Numbered from the stretch's first letter, positions 34,600-43,073 are shown. The stretch is DNA of 64,000 nt from JACPHD01 sp964526325 (GCA_964526325.1 CAZGKM010000004.1:1-64000), one strand, 5' to 3'. Numbers and translations are program-made. Notes: generated by a model not told the origin, from the letters alone.

Positions 34600-35268
34600 A
34601 TGAAAATTCTTAATTATATTAAAATCCCTAAAAAGTTAAAAATTTCAAACGGAGCATTCTGTAAAATAACTAAACAAGCCAGACTTGCCCCGTTAAATAC
34701 TGCTAAAAGCAATTTAATGGGGTTTACCTTGCCTGAAATAATTGTTAGTATGGCTATTTTTGTTGTAGTTATCCTTTTAACCGGATCAATCTATTCTTTG
34801 TCGCAATTATCTTATAAAAAAAGTTCTGACTTGGCCGAATTAACGCAAAATAACCGTGTTTTTCTTGATCGCTTATCAAGGGAACTTAGGCAATCTGTTG
34901 ATATTATAACGAATTTACCTCCAACCGAAGACGACCCGGCCAATCCGCCGGCAGACCAAATCATCTTCCAGGACGGCCATAATATCAGCCAAATTACCTA
35001 TATACGTTATTATATAAACAATACTGATTTAATGAGAGAGCATTCGGCTTATTATTTTGACATCGACCCTTCAACTTATGTCGCCTATAACAGTCTTGAC
35101 CAAAATAACCAGCCGGCCCAAGTTATAATTTTAGAAGACCGCATAATCGGCGAATATTTCGATCAAATAAAATTCTGGGGATTAAACGGTTTGGTAAATA
35201 TTTATCTTAAACTAATAAAAAATACCAACACTTTTGAAATAAGAACCAGCGCCTTCGGCAGAAATTAA
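34600..35268 (+). CDS. Minor prepilin (PilW/GspJ-like) with a repeat-derived leader
   Basis: 222 residues. The cleavage motif MG-FTLPEIIVSMAIF is at about residues 41-42, so the leader is unusually long (about 41 residues). Most of this leader is encoded by a junction palindrome (34688-34722); its GGGG arm gives the cleavage-site glycine. A shorter product starting at the Met before that Gly would have no basic leader, so the long start is kept. The body is beta-rich, as in PilW/GspJ proteins. Confidence 0.82.
   Translation: MKILNYIKIPKKLKISNGAFCKITKQARLAPLNTAKSNLMGFTLPEIIVSMAIFVVVILLTGSIYSLSQLSYKKSSDLAELTQNNRVFLDRLSRELRQSVDIITNLPPTEDDPANPPADQIIFQDGHNISQITYIRYYINNTDLMREHSAYYFDIDPSTYVAYNSLDQNNQPAQVIILEDRIIGEYFDQIKFWGLNGLVNIYLKLIKNTNTFEIRTSAFGRN
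34688..34722. repeat. Junction palindrome inside a prepilin leader
   Basis: CCCCGTTAAAT (34688-34698) and ATTTAATGGGG (34712-34722) pair with one imperfection around 13 bases. A related half (ATTTCAAACGGAG at about 34639-34651) precedes it. It is in frame with the prepilin. Confidence 0.7.
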
Positions 35269-35289
35269 AATAATCGCTTAACAATAAAT

Positions 35290-36501
35290 ATGATTAGACT
35301 TAAAAAATTTAAATCAGAAAATGGCGTTGCTCTTTTAATCACCCTTTTAATAATGTCTTTAATTTTATCTTTAGGCGTTTATGTTTTAAATTTTTCTTCA
35401 ACCGAAGCCAAAATTGCCGCTAGCCAAGTCAGAGGTGGAAAAACCTATTATTTGGCCGAGGCCGGTGTGCAAGAAATGGTTTGGAAATTAAAAAATAACA
35501 CCGACTACAAAAATAATTTTGAAACTAACCCGGCTTGGACCGCTAGTTTTACCCGTACAGACCCGTTTGGCGCAAATAGCGGCTCTTACACCGTTTCCAT
35601 AGCTAATACGAGCATTGCTCACGGTAATATTATTTCAACCGGCTCAATTAATATTAACGGCAAAACCAGCCAAAGAATAATTAAAACCTACGTTTATAGA
35701 GCTTTGGGCCAAAGCGGCATCGACACAAGCGCCAGCTACGCCGACGGCAATATTGACATTTCTACATCTAACGTAAATTATTACGGAGGCAATGCTCATT
35801 CCAACGGAGTTTTTAATATCAACGGCTCCAGTAACATTAATATTGAAGAAGACTTAGAGGCGGTCGGTAATTACAATAAAAATTGGCAAGCGACAGTTAC
35901 GATTAACGGGTCTACTTATGCCGCCAATTATCCGCCGGCGCCGGCGGAAATAACAATGCCGGCGGTTGATTTTGATTCAAGCGACACCTTGTCTATGAAG
36001 AATAGAGCAAGCGCCACCTATACGCCGGCGCAATTCGAAGATTTAATAAAAAATAACTCCAGCCTAACTTTAAATGGCATAATTTTCGTAAGCGGTAAAA
36101 CAAACATTAATGATGATATTGATTTAACTGTCAACGGACTTTTAGTTATTAACGCCGATTTAGAAATAGTATCTAATAATAAAATCATAAACATAACTGT
36201 TAACAACGCCACCTCAACACCTTCGGGAATAATGGCTAACGGCAAAATGAAATTTCAAAATGACTTGGGCGATATCTATATAAACGGCGTTCTTTATTCA
36301 ACCGATGAGTTGAGCATAGTAAATATCGGCGCCGGAAAGGATTTTATAATTAACGGCGGTACAGCCAGCCGAAAATTAACAATCACAAGCTCGCCAAGGA
36401 TTATTAATATTATTTTTAACAACCAAATCCTGATAGATACGCTGTCGCCTACTTCTTTTTCCCCGGTTCTTACGGTTGAACATTGGGAGGAAGAATATTA
36501 A
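35290..36501 (+). CDS. PilX-like pilus-assembly protein with a beta-rich C-terminal domain
   Basis: 403 residues. N-terminus resembles PilX: NG-VALLITLLIMSLILSLG, with the Glu of the +5 site absent as in PilX-type proteins. From about residue 145 on, short repeats rich in N-I-N-G/G-N-I (for example NINGSSNINIE, TVNGLLVINADLEI, IYINGVLYS) suggest a right-handed beta-helix. It could be a tip-like or structural subunit. Fourth of the prepilin genes. Confidence 0.75.
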   Translation: MIRLKKFKSENGVALLITLLIMSLILSLGVYVLNFSSTEAKIAASQVRGGKTYYLAEAGVQEMVWKLKNNTDYKNNFETNPAWTASFTRTDPFGANSGSYTVSIANTSIAHGNIISTGSININGKTSQRIIKTYVYRALGQSGIDTSASYADGNIDISTSNVNYYGGNAHSNGVFNINGSSNINIEEDLEAVGNYNKNWQATVTINGSTYAANYPPAPAEITMPAVDFDSSDTLSMKNRASATYTPAQFEDLIKNNSSLTLNGIIFVSGKTNINDDIDLTVNGLLVINADLEIVSNNKIINITVNNATSTPSGIMANGKMKFQNDLGDIYINGVLYSTDELSIVNIGAGKDFIINGGTASRKLTITSSPRIINIIFNNQILIDTLSPTSFSPVLTVEHWEEEY

Positions 36502-36515
36502 TCGCTTAAATTGTA

Positions 36516-36524
36516 TGATATAAT
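36516..36524 (+). promoter_or_regulatory. Extended -10 promoter before pilM
   Basis: TGATATAAT with a perfect TATAAT (36519-36524) ten bases before the pilM ATG. The -35 is weak (TTAATC-like at about 36498). If used, the message would be leaderless or nearly so. Confidence 0.4.
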
Positions 36525-36533
36525 TAATGCATT

Positions 36534-37718
36534 ATGATGTTAAGCAATAACACAACCAGCCCGATCGGCTTAGATATTTCCGACTTATCGATAAAATTAG
36601 TTCAACTTAATAAGCGCCGGGATAAAATAAAAATTCAAGCCTTAAGTAAATTAAATCTTCCTCAAGGCATTATGGTTAATGGGGAAATTAAAAATAAAGC
36701 CGAACTGATTAAAGCAATTAAAAAAATAATATCCAGTCCTTTATACGGAAAAGTCATCTCCGATGAAGTTGTGGCTTGCCTGCCTGAAGCAAAAACTTTT
36801 ATTAAATTAATCGAGATACAAAAATCGCCTAATCGTTTAGCTGACATTATCGGTTCGGAAATAGAAAAACACGTCCCGCTGGCGCTTAATGAAATTTATC
36901 ACGATTGGCAAATTATTGAAGAAACAACCGATAAATACTTCGTGCTGATAGGCGCGGCTCCAAGGAATATAGTTAACCAATATACGGAAATGCTTGACGA
37001 AGCAAAATTATCGCCAATCGCGCTTGAGATTGAACCCATACCTATCTGCCGCAGCTTGCTTAAAGAAGAAACATCCAACCCAAGGCCCACGATAACTTTT
37101 GGAACTAAAACTAAAATAGACGCTAGTCCGAATTACGGCATAATCGATATAGGAGCTAATCATACCTGCATGATATTTTATGCGGGCAATACCATACTTT
37201 TTACCGTCGGCATGCCTATTACCGGAGAAGAAATCACTTCTAAAATTTCACAAACTTTAGATTTGACCAGAGAGCAGGCTGAAAAAGTAAAAATTATCTG
37301 CGGTTTAAGCGAGGATAAAGCCAATGGGGTAATTAAAGATATACTGGCCGATAATCTTGCGAATTTAGTGGAAAAAATAAAAGAAGCAATTTCATTTTAT
37401 GAAAATTACTTTCAGCAGTGCGGACCATTAAGCCAAATTTTACTATGCGGCGGCGGAGCAAGAATGCCTGATCTTGAAAAAATTATCAGCAAAGAATTTT
37501 CTTTTGAAGTTAAACTGGCTGACCCCTTAACTAATATAAGCGAAGAAAAAAATAAATTAGATGAAATTTTTACGGAAAAACATACGCTAAATCTTAAATC
37601 GGCCAAACTAAAATCCGATAATAAACAAAAAGACTTATCGGTAAAGCAAAATTCTAGCGCTTCTTTTACAACCGCCTTCGGACTGGCCTTAAGAGGAATT
37701 TTTATAGATGAACTATAA
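36534..37718 (+). CDS. pilM: Type IV pilus assembly protein PilM
   Basis: Actin-like ATPase fold (394 residues): GLDISDLSIKLVQL near the N-terminus, IIDIGANHTCMIFYAGN for the phosphate loop and ILLCGGGARMPDLEKII near the end. It docks PilN at the inner membrane. A lysine-rich insert of about 50 residues occurs near the C-terminus (about 335-375). Order pilM-N-O is conserved. Confidence 0.92.
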   Translation: MMLSNNTTSPIGLDISDLSIKLVQLNKRRDKIKIQALSKLNLPQGIMVNGEIKNKAELIKAIKKIISSPLYGKVISDEVVACLPEAKTFIKLIEIQKSPNRLADIIGSEIEKHVPLALNEIYHDWQIIEETTDKYFVLIGAAPRNIVNQYTEMLDEAKLSPIALEIEPIPICRSLLKEETSNPRPTITFGTKTKIDASPNYGIIDIGANHTCMIFYAGNTILFTVGMPITGEEITSKISQTLDLTREQAEKVKIICGLSEDKANGVIKDILADNLANLVEKIKEAISFYENYFQQCGPLSQILLCGGGARMPDLEKIISKEFSFEVKLADPLTNISEEKNKLDEIFTEKHTLNLKSAKLKSDNKQKDLSVKQNSSASFTTAFGLALRGIFIDEL

Positions 37719-37739
37719 AAAGATAATTACCAAATTATT

Positions 37740-38279
37740 ATGCTTACTTTAAACCTTATTTCAGAAGAATTAAAAAAAGAAATTAAACTGCGCCATCTTT
37801 ACTTATTTATAAAAAAAATCAACTTAGTTTTGATTATTATTACTATTGTTATCGCGATTGTTCTTTTAGTCACCAAAACCATACTCCAGCTAAGATTTAA
37901 CACTATTGTTGAACAAACCACTTTAGTGACCAGAAATAACCAAGGCTACAATAATAAAATAAAAAGCATCAACAGCAGAATAGACTTCGTGGAGACAATA
38001 CAAAATAACTTTATCCCCTGGTCAAATTTACTAGAGATTGTAGCCGATATTACGCCAAAAGACGTCGGTTTAAATTATCTTAAAATCAATTTCGAAGAAC
38101 AAACAATAAAAATCAGGGGTAATGCCGGCTTGCGCGAAAGTTTGCTTGATTTTAAACAAAAAATGGAGGCTACGGATATCTTCAAAAATATTAACTTCCC
38201 GATTAAAAATATCTTGGAAAAAGAAAATATTAATTTTGATATTGACGCTAAAATAAATTTAGCAAAATTGCATAACTAA
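37740..38279 (+). CDS. pilN: PilN-like alignment protein
   Basis: 179 residues; cytoplasmic N-terminal NLISEELKKEIKLR, one membrane span (about 30-48), then an extracytoplasmic domain. The N-terminal NL-x-x-E motif is that which binds PilM in PilN proteins. Follows pilM by 21 bases. Confidence 0.82.
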   Translation: MLTLNLISEELKKEIKLRHLYLFIKKINLVLIIITIVIAIVLLVTKTILQLRFNTIVEQTTLVTRNNQGYNNKIKSINSRIDFVETIQNNFIPWSNLLEIVADITPKDVGLNYLKINFEEQTIKIRGNAGLRESLLDFKQKMEATDIFKNINFPIKNILEKENINFDIDAKINLAKLHN

Positions 38280-38280
38280 C

Positions 38281-38880
38281 ATGAACGGTAATAAATACTT
38301 AAAATTCAATCTAAAAAATAAAATCACGGCCAGCATGATTATTTTTCTTGCGTTAATTTTATCATTGATTTATTTTATTGTTATCCCAACCATTGCAGAA
38401 ATAAAATCTATGGGCACTGCCATAGAGGCGCAAAGAGAAGATTTGGAAAAAAAATATCTCAAAGGCCAAAGTTTAAAGCAATTAACAGAAAATTTAAGCA
38501 AAATTGAACCTAAACTTGAGCTGCTGGACCAAATTTTTATCAATAAAAACCGCGAATTGGAATTTATCACAAGTTTAGAAAATGAAGCCAACAAAAACCA
38601 AATAACTCAAAAAATAAATTTAAACGCTCCGGAAAAAACAGAAAACCAAAATTTTCAAAAAACCAATCTCCAGCTTTTTACAAAAGGCGGTTTTATCAAT
38701 CAACTTCATTATCTCATAAATCTTGAAAAATTAAGCTACTATATAAATATTAAACTTCTGGAAATATCTCCGGCTGCCATCGGCAAACAAAATAAAGCAG
38801 ATAGCCAGGAATTACTACCTTCTGCCGGCGAAACAAATAATCTTAATATGTATATTAACGCCGACACTTATTGGGACTAA
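38281..38880 (+). CDS. pilO: PilO-like alignment protein
   Basis: 199 residues; short cytoplasmic N-terminus, one membrane span (about 17-37), a coiled coil (about 45-85) and a small alpha/beta domain, as in PilO. It forms the PilN-PilO alignment complex. Begins one base after pilN ends. Confidence 0.8.
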   Translation: MNGNKYLKFNLKNKITASMIIFLALILSLIYFIVIPTIAEIKSMGTAIEAQREDLEKKYLKGQSLKQLTENLSKIEPKLELLDQIFINKNRELEFITSLENEANKNQITQKINLNAPEKTENQNFQKTNLQLFTKGGFINQLHYLINLEKLSYYINIKLLEISPAAIGKQNKADSQELLPSAGETNNLNMYINADTYWD

Positions 38881-38886
38881 AATAAT

Positions 38887-39165
38887 ATGACGATAATTAA
38901 ACCGATAAAACTAACTGCGAAAAAATTATCCAGTCTATCGACTACTGCCATTATTTTCATAATTCTTATAATCATAGTTTTCATGTCATTATTTTTGTAT
39001 AAAAATTTTTATCAGACAATAACGCAAGCCAAAGAAATAATTATTCTAAAAGAAAAAGTGGCCGTAGATACCGTGAATATGCAAAAATTCAACATTTTAA
39101 TGGATAAAATAACTAAAAAAACCACGCCAAATGAACTAAAAAATATCATTAGCCCTTTCCGCTAA
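38887..39165 (+). CDS. Hypothetical single-span protein in the PilP position
   Basis: 92 residues with one membrane span (about 20-42) and a short coiled segment. No lipoprotein motif or PilP beta domain is visible. By position it takes the place of PilP, which Gram-negative bacteria need to contact the secretin; no outer-membrane secretin is expected or found here. Last gene of the cluster. Confidence 0.65.
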   Translation: MTIIKPIKLTAKKLSSLSTTAIIFIILIIIVFMSLFLYKNFYQTITQAKEIIILKEKVAVDTVNMQKFNILMDKITKKTTPNELKNIISPFR

Positions 39166-39192
39166 GGCGGAAACTGTTTTATGTAAAAAAAC

Positions 39193-39225
39193 AAACACTT
39201 CATTAATTTGAAGTGTTTTTATATT
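39193..39225 (+). terminator. Terminator of the pilus cluster
   Basis: AAACACTTC (39193-39201) and GAAGTGTTT (39210-39218) form a 9-bp stem followed by TTATATTT. Confidence 0.8.
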
Positions 39226-39300
39226 TAACGTTAATTCAAAAATTTTATAAAATTTCTTTAAATTAAAAAATTGAGCTTTAAAAACTTTAGACGACCGCGG

Positions 39301-40503
39301 CTATAATTCCGGGGCTATGCGCCTTAATTTTCCGATCAAAGGCGCTAAAATTTTTAATGACGCTTCTATTTCCTTCTCAGTATTATTTTTACCAAAAGTA
39401 AATCTAATCGTGCTATGAGCTATTTCATCTTTTATACCCATTGCTTTAAGTACGGGAGAAGCTTTTAGGCTGGCGGAAGCGCAAGCCGAACCGGTAGAGA
39501 CAGCCAAACCTTCTAAGTCTAAAGCAATTAAAATCGATTCGCCTTCAGCGCCAATAAATGAAATATTGGCATGAGACGGTGTGGAATTTTTTACATCTGT
39601 ATTAATACTAATTCTTGGGATAAGACGCTTGACTTCAACGAGGAATTTATTTCTTAATTTTAAAATTTTTTTATTATTTTTCTCTTTATTTTTTGCGCAA
39701 ATCTTAACAGCTTCGCCAAGACCGACTATGCCGGGAACATTAAGAGTGCCGCTCCTTAAATTTTTTTCATGATGGCCGCCTAGCTGAACGCCATTAATCG
39801 GCGTTCCCGCTCTAACCAGAAGTACGCCTACGCCTTTAGGACCGTAAATTTTATGGCCGGATAGCGACAATAAATCGACATGAAGATATTTAACGTCGCA
39901 ATTTAAAAAATTTACAGCCTGCACCGCGTCGGTATGAAAATATATTTTATTTTTATTATTTTTTTTAACTCTGGCTGTATTAATTTTTTCAATAACTTTA
40001 CCTATTTCCCTAATCGGCTGAATACTGCCTACCTCGGAATTAACGTACATTATAGAAACAAAAACAGTATTATCTTTTATCGCCTTTTTAAAAGTATCTA
40101 AATTTATTATGCCGTTCTTCTTAACCGGCAGATAAGTAACCTCAACGCCCCGTGATTCAAGTTCATGAAAAGGCTCCAAAACGGCTGGGTGCTCTATGGC
40201 TGATGTTATTACATGAATTTTTTTGCCTTGGTTATTTTTCTTTAAAGCACTGATTACGCCAAAAATAGCCAAATTATCAGCCTCGGTAGCTCCGGATGTA
40301 AAAACTATTTCACCAGGTTCGCAATTTAAAAATCCAGCAATATTTCTCCTGGCTTGGTTAACCGCAGCTAAAGCCTTCTGACCAAAACTATGGAGCGAAG
40401 AAGGATTGCCATAATCTTGGCTGAAATACGGCAGTATAGCTTTTAGAACCGCTTTATCCGTCGGCGTAGTTGCGCTATGATCAAAACATATTGGTTTAGA
40501 CAT
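39301..40503 (-). CDS. iscS: Cysteine desulfurase
   Basis: PLP enzyme that frees sulfur from cysteine for Fe-S clusters. 400 residues: DHSATTPTD start, TSGATEADNLA, HTDAVQAV, the PLP lysine in LSGHKIYGPKG and the mobile catalytic cysteine in STGSACASASLKAS. Last gene of the Rrf2-LDT-iscU-nfu-iscS series. Confidence 0.95.
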   Translation of the reverse strand: MSKPICFDHSATTPTDKAVLKAILPYFSQDYGNPSSLHSFGQKALAAVNQARRNIAGFLNCEPGEIVFTSGATEADNLAIFGVISALKKNNQGKKIHVITSAIEHPAVLEPFHELESRGVEVTYLPVKKNGIINLDTFKKAIKDNTVFVSIMYVNSEVGSIQPIREIGKVIEKINTARVKKNNKNKIYFHTDAVQAVNFLNCDVKYLHVDLLSLSGHKIYGPKGVGVLLVRAGTPINGVQLGGHHEKNLRSGTLNVPGIVGLGEAVKICAKNKEKNNKKILKLRNKFLVEVKRLIPRISINTDVKNSTPSHANISFIGAEGESILIALDLEGLAVSTGSACASASLKASPVLKAMGIKDEIAHSTIRFTFGKNNTEKEIEASLKILAPLIGKLRRIAPEL

Positions 40504-40605
40504 ATATTTTATTGCCTGTGCCGACAGGCTGCGAAACCTATCGACCGTTGGCTATTAAGCTTTAGTGAATCTAAAAATTCATTTACATTATTGATTAAAT
40601 TTATT

Positions 40606-40875
40606 TTAAACCGCTTTAACTTCTTTGACTTGCGGTATCTGTTTTTTTATTTCCGCCTCAATCCCTTGTTTTAAAGTTATAGCTGACATCGGGCAATGAG
40701 CGCAATGGCCCATTAATTCAACTTTTAGAATGCCGGATTTATTATTAAAATCAACATAACTTAAATCTCCGCCGTCCATCTGCAACGAAGGGCGAATTGT
40801 TTCTAAAACACTTTTTATCTTTTCCATAATACTTACAGTTGATTTAATCTTTTTAATTTTTTTGCTTTTTATCAT
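40606..40875 (-). CDS. nfu: Nfu-type Fe-S carrier (NifU C-terminal domain)
   Basis: 89 residues with the CxxC site (HCAHCPMS) and the RPSLQMDGGDLSYV start of the domain. It carries 4Fe-4S clusters to targets. The first 16 residues are lysine-rich; the Met before EKIKSV is an alternative start. It starts four bases after iscU ends. Confidence 0.92.
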   Translation of the reverse strand: MIKSKKIKKIKSTVSIMEKIKSVLETIRPSLQMDGGDLSYVDFNNKSGILKVELMGHCAHCPMSAITLKQGIEAEIKKQIPQVKEVKAV

Positions 40876-40879
40876 ATTT

Positions 40880-41290
40880 TTATGATTTATTTTTTAAAAA
40901 ATTAATTTTATTTGCACTTTCATATTTTTCAATGGCCTGATGCAAAGCTTCAATGCCAAGCATTGAACAATGCACCTTAACTGTGGGCAAACCGTTCAAT
41001 TTTTTAACAATTTGATCTTTAGTTATTTTTTCAGCTTCGGCAAAAGTTTTACCTTTAGCCATCACGGTCAAAGCTGAAGAAACTGAAATCGCGGCCGCGC
41101 AACCCAGTGTTTCAAATTTAATATCTTTAATTATTTTTCCGCCCTTTTTATTTTCGCTAACTTTAAGATAAATTTTCATGACATCGCCGCAGGCCGGGTT
41201 GCCTACCTGACCGATAGCGTCGGCGTCATTAATTCTGCCTTGATTATGAGGATTTCTAAAATGCTCAATAACTTTTTTAGAGTATTGCAT
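40880..41290 (-). CDS. iscU: Fe-S cluster scaffold IscU/NifU N-terminal type
   Basis: 136 residues; the three cluster cysteines are in NPACGD (about 34), LGCAAAIS (about 64) and VHCSMLG (about 103), with the HFRNPHNQG start. Cluster assembly scaffold fed by IscS. Close to nfu, so a two-protein NifU-like set. Confidence 0.94.
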   Translation of the reverse strand: MQYSKKVIEHFRNPHNQGRINDADAIGQVGNPACGDVMKIYLKVSENKKGGKIIKDIKFETLGCAAAISVSSALTVMAKGKTFAEAEKITKDQIVKKLNGLPTVKVHCSMLGIEALHQAIEKYESANKINFLKNKS

Positions 41291-41338
41291 AATAATTAAT
41301 TATTAATGTATCTTATTCTAACTAGTATTACTTATTTT

Positions 41339-42178
41339 TTAATATATCTTAACCGAGGTTCCGATCGGCGCCCAATTATACAAAAATTCTGCCGGCCCTA
41401 CTCCTAATCTTACACAACCGTGAGAAACCGGAGTACCTAAATGGTTTTCTCCTTCTTTCGTGCCGTTCGGCCATTCTGGCAATTCATGTATCCCAAAATA
41501 ACCATTTTTTAAACTCATCCAAAAAGGCATCCAAAGGCCATATGCCGACCAGGCGCGCAGCGCCTTCCCGTCTATTTTAAAATTTCCTTTAGGAGTCTTT
41601 GAGCTCGATTTTCCTGAAGAAATTTTAAACTCCCCCATTCTAACATCTTTTAAAAAATAATATAATTTTTGCTCTTTGCCTGTATTTATTTCTATTTTTT
41701 TAGTTAACTTAACTTTATTTGGATTCAAGGGGTCATACTCGTCATTAATTTCATCGCCATCCTTAAACCCATCGTCGTCAGTATCAGGATCATTTAAATC
41801 GGTATGAAAATTTAATTCCATTCTATCCGATAAACCATCGTTGTCGTTATCATTATCTTCTAATTTTGCTTCTTTAGGGTTGTGCGGAGAATAACCATTG
41901 TTTAGTTCTATCCAATCGTTATAACCGTCTCCGTCAGTATCACGATTAAAAGGATCGGTTTTATATATATTAATTTCATCTTCATCCAAAACACCGTCAT
42001 TATCGCTATCTAGGCCAGCTTGAGCTAACGCCGGCAGAAACGATAAACATGAAATTAAAATAATAAATATCAGCTTCGCCCCGTTAGAAATTTTAAATCC
42101 GATAAAAATCCCGGTTATATTAAATTGCATTTTTTTAATTAATGCCCGTAAAATTTTACAATTTCCAACGGGGTTCAT
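41339..42178 (-). CDS. L,D-transpeptidase (YkuD) with calcium-type Asp-rich repeats
   Basis: 279 residues. Signal peptide with an unusually long n-region, hydrophobic core at about 35-54 (LIFIILISCLSFLPALAQA). Residues about 56-155 carry Asp-rich thrombospondin-type-3/EF-like repeats (DSDNDGVLDEDE, DTDGDGYNDWIE, DTDDDGFKDGDE) that bind calcium in other proteins. The YkuD domain follows, with the catalytic SHGCVRLG (Cys255). Start overlaps the Rrf2 stop as ATGA, supporting translational coupling. It should cross-link or anchor peptidoglycan, outside the cell. The n-region is encoded by the palindrome at 42080-42173. Confidence 0.9.
   Translation of the reverse strand: MNPVGNCKILRALIKKMQFNITGIFIGFKISNGAKLIFIILISCLSFLPALAQAGLDSDNDGVLDEDEINIYKTDPFNRDTDGDGYNDWIELNNGYSPHNPKEAKLEDNDNDNDGLSDRMELNFHTDLNDPDTDDDGFKDGDEINDEYDPLNPNKVKLTKKIEINTGKEQKLYYFLKDVRMGEFKISSGKSSSKTPKGNFKIDGKALRAWSAYGLWMPFWMSLKNGYFGIHELPEWPNGTKEGENHLGTPVSHGCVRLGVGPAEFLYNWAPIGTSVKIY
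42080..42173. repeat. Junction palindrome in the L,D-transpeptidase signal region
   Basis: CCCCGTTAGAAAT (42080-42092) and ATTTCCAACGGGG (42161-42173) pair with one imperfection. It lies across the first codons of the L,D-transpeptidase gene and ends two bases before the Rrf2 stop, with the frame kept open. Confidence 0.75.
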
Positions 42179-42576
42179 AATAATTGATTTAACTTTATGC
42201 CTTTTAAGGTTGAATTAATAGCTTGCTCCACTTTTGATAAAACCGAAGTTACCTCGCACTTGCATTTATTGCCGCAATAAATTTTTTCCTTTTCACCGGT
42301 GCAATGGAAGGCATTTAATTTACCTTCGAGCGCTTTAATTATATCATAAATATTTATTTGCTTGGAACTTTTTGCCAATAGATAACCGCCCGAAGCTCCT
42401 TTTACGGCTTTTACCAAACCGGCTTTTTTTAAGCTAGCGAACAGCCTTTCTAAATATTTTAAAGAAATATTTTCTTGCCTGGCGATAACAGCTAAAGAAA
42501 CACTGCCAAACTTTTCCTGTTTGGATAAATTGATCACAGCTCTAAGGCCGTAGGTTGAACGTGTGGAAAAAATCAT
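42175..42576 (-). CDS. Rrf2-family regulator (IscR-like)
   Basis: 133 residues with the Rrf2 winged helix (FSTRSTYGLRAVINLSKQ, then ISLKYLERLFASLKKAGLV) and cysteines at HCTGEKEKIYCGNKCKC, suited to a 2Fe-2S cluster. It heads the Fe-S operon, and a palindrome at its promoter (42612-42635) resembles IscR-type sites, so autoregulation by Fe-S status is likely. Confidence 0.92.
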   Translation of the reverse strand: MIFSTRSTYGLRAVINLSKQEKFGSVSLAVIARQENISLKYLERLFASLKKAGLVKAVKGASGGYLLAKSSKQINIYDIIKALEGKLNAFHCTGEKEKIYCGNKCKCEVTSVLSKVEQAINSTLKGIKLNQLL

Positions 42577-42611
42577 ATTTATTTATTTGGAAATTCTATG
42601 AAAAAATTATG

Positions 42612-42667
42612 ATTACCTACTAAATTAGTTGGTATTAATATAATACCACGCTCCATGCCGATGTCAA
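42612..42667 (-). promoter_or_regulatory. Promoter and Rrf2-type operator of the Fe-S operon
   Basis: On the minus strand TTGACA (42662-42667), 16 bases, TATTAT (42640-42645). Directly after it comes ATACCAACTAATTTAGTAGGTAAT (shown in two parts: ATACCAACTAA and TTTAGTAGGTAAT), an imperfect palindrome at 42612-42635 of the form of IscR type 1 sites. Confidence 0.75.
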
Positions 42668-42670
42668 GCC

Positions 42671-42699
42671 TTGACATTGAATATTTATTTTGCTATATT
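42671..42699 (+). promoter_or_regulatory. Promoter of rpmA
   Basis: TTGACA (42671-42676), 17 bases, TATATT (42694-42699) with an extended TG. Its -35 lies four bases from the -35 of the divergent Fe-S operon (TGTCAAGCCTTGACA). Confidence 0.8.
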
Positions 42700-42791
42700 T
42701 AAATAGTGGTTTACGCCACATTTTTATTTATTAAAATTAACCTCTCAATTAATCGTTAACGGTTAATTGCCAAAAAGTTAATAATTACAAT

Positions 42792-43073
42792 ATGGCACAT
42801 AAGAAAGCTGGCGGTTCTACAACTTTAGGCCGCGATTCACAAAGCAAACGCCTGGGCGTAAAACTCCAAGATGGAGAATATGCTAAAGCCGGATCAATTA
42901 TTATCCGTCAGCGCGGAACCAAATATCGACCCGGAAAAAATGTAAGAATCGGCAAAGACGATACTTTATTCGCCGGAGTCGCCGGCCTGGTAAAATTCTC
43001 CACCAGAAAAATCAAGAGATACGACAACCGCCTTGTATCGGCAAAAACTGTTAATGTTGTAGCGCAAAAATAA
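42792..43073 (+). CDS. rpmA: 50S ribosomal protein L27
   Basis: 93 residues: MAHKKAGGSTTLGRDSQSKR start with no cleaved extension, then GVKLQDGE and GSIIIRQRGTKYRPGKNV. Component of the large subunit near the peptidyl transferase centre. It is monocistronic here, without the usual rplU before it, and has its own promoter and terminator. A 22-bp near-palindrome (42747-42768) lies in the leader. Confidence 0.97.
   Translation: MAHKKAGGSTTLGRDSQSKRLGVKLQDGEYAKAGSIIIRQRGTKYRPGKNVRIGKDDTLFAGVAGLVKFSTRKIKRYDNRLVSAKTVNVVAQK

Noticed and set aside
42703..42724. GTGG/CCAC hairpin with T run in the rpmA leader as an attenuator
   Set aside because: Only four pairs; too weak for a terminator, and no leader ORF of interest follows.
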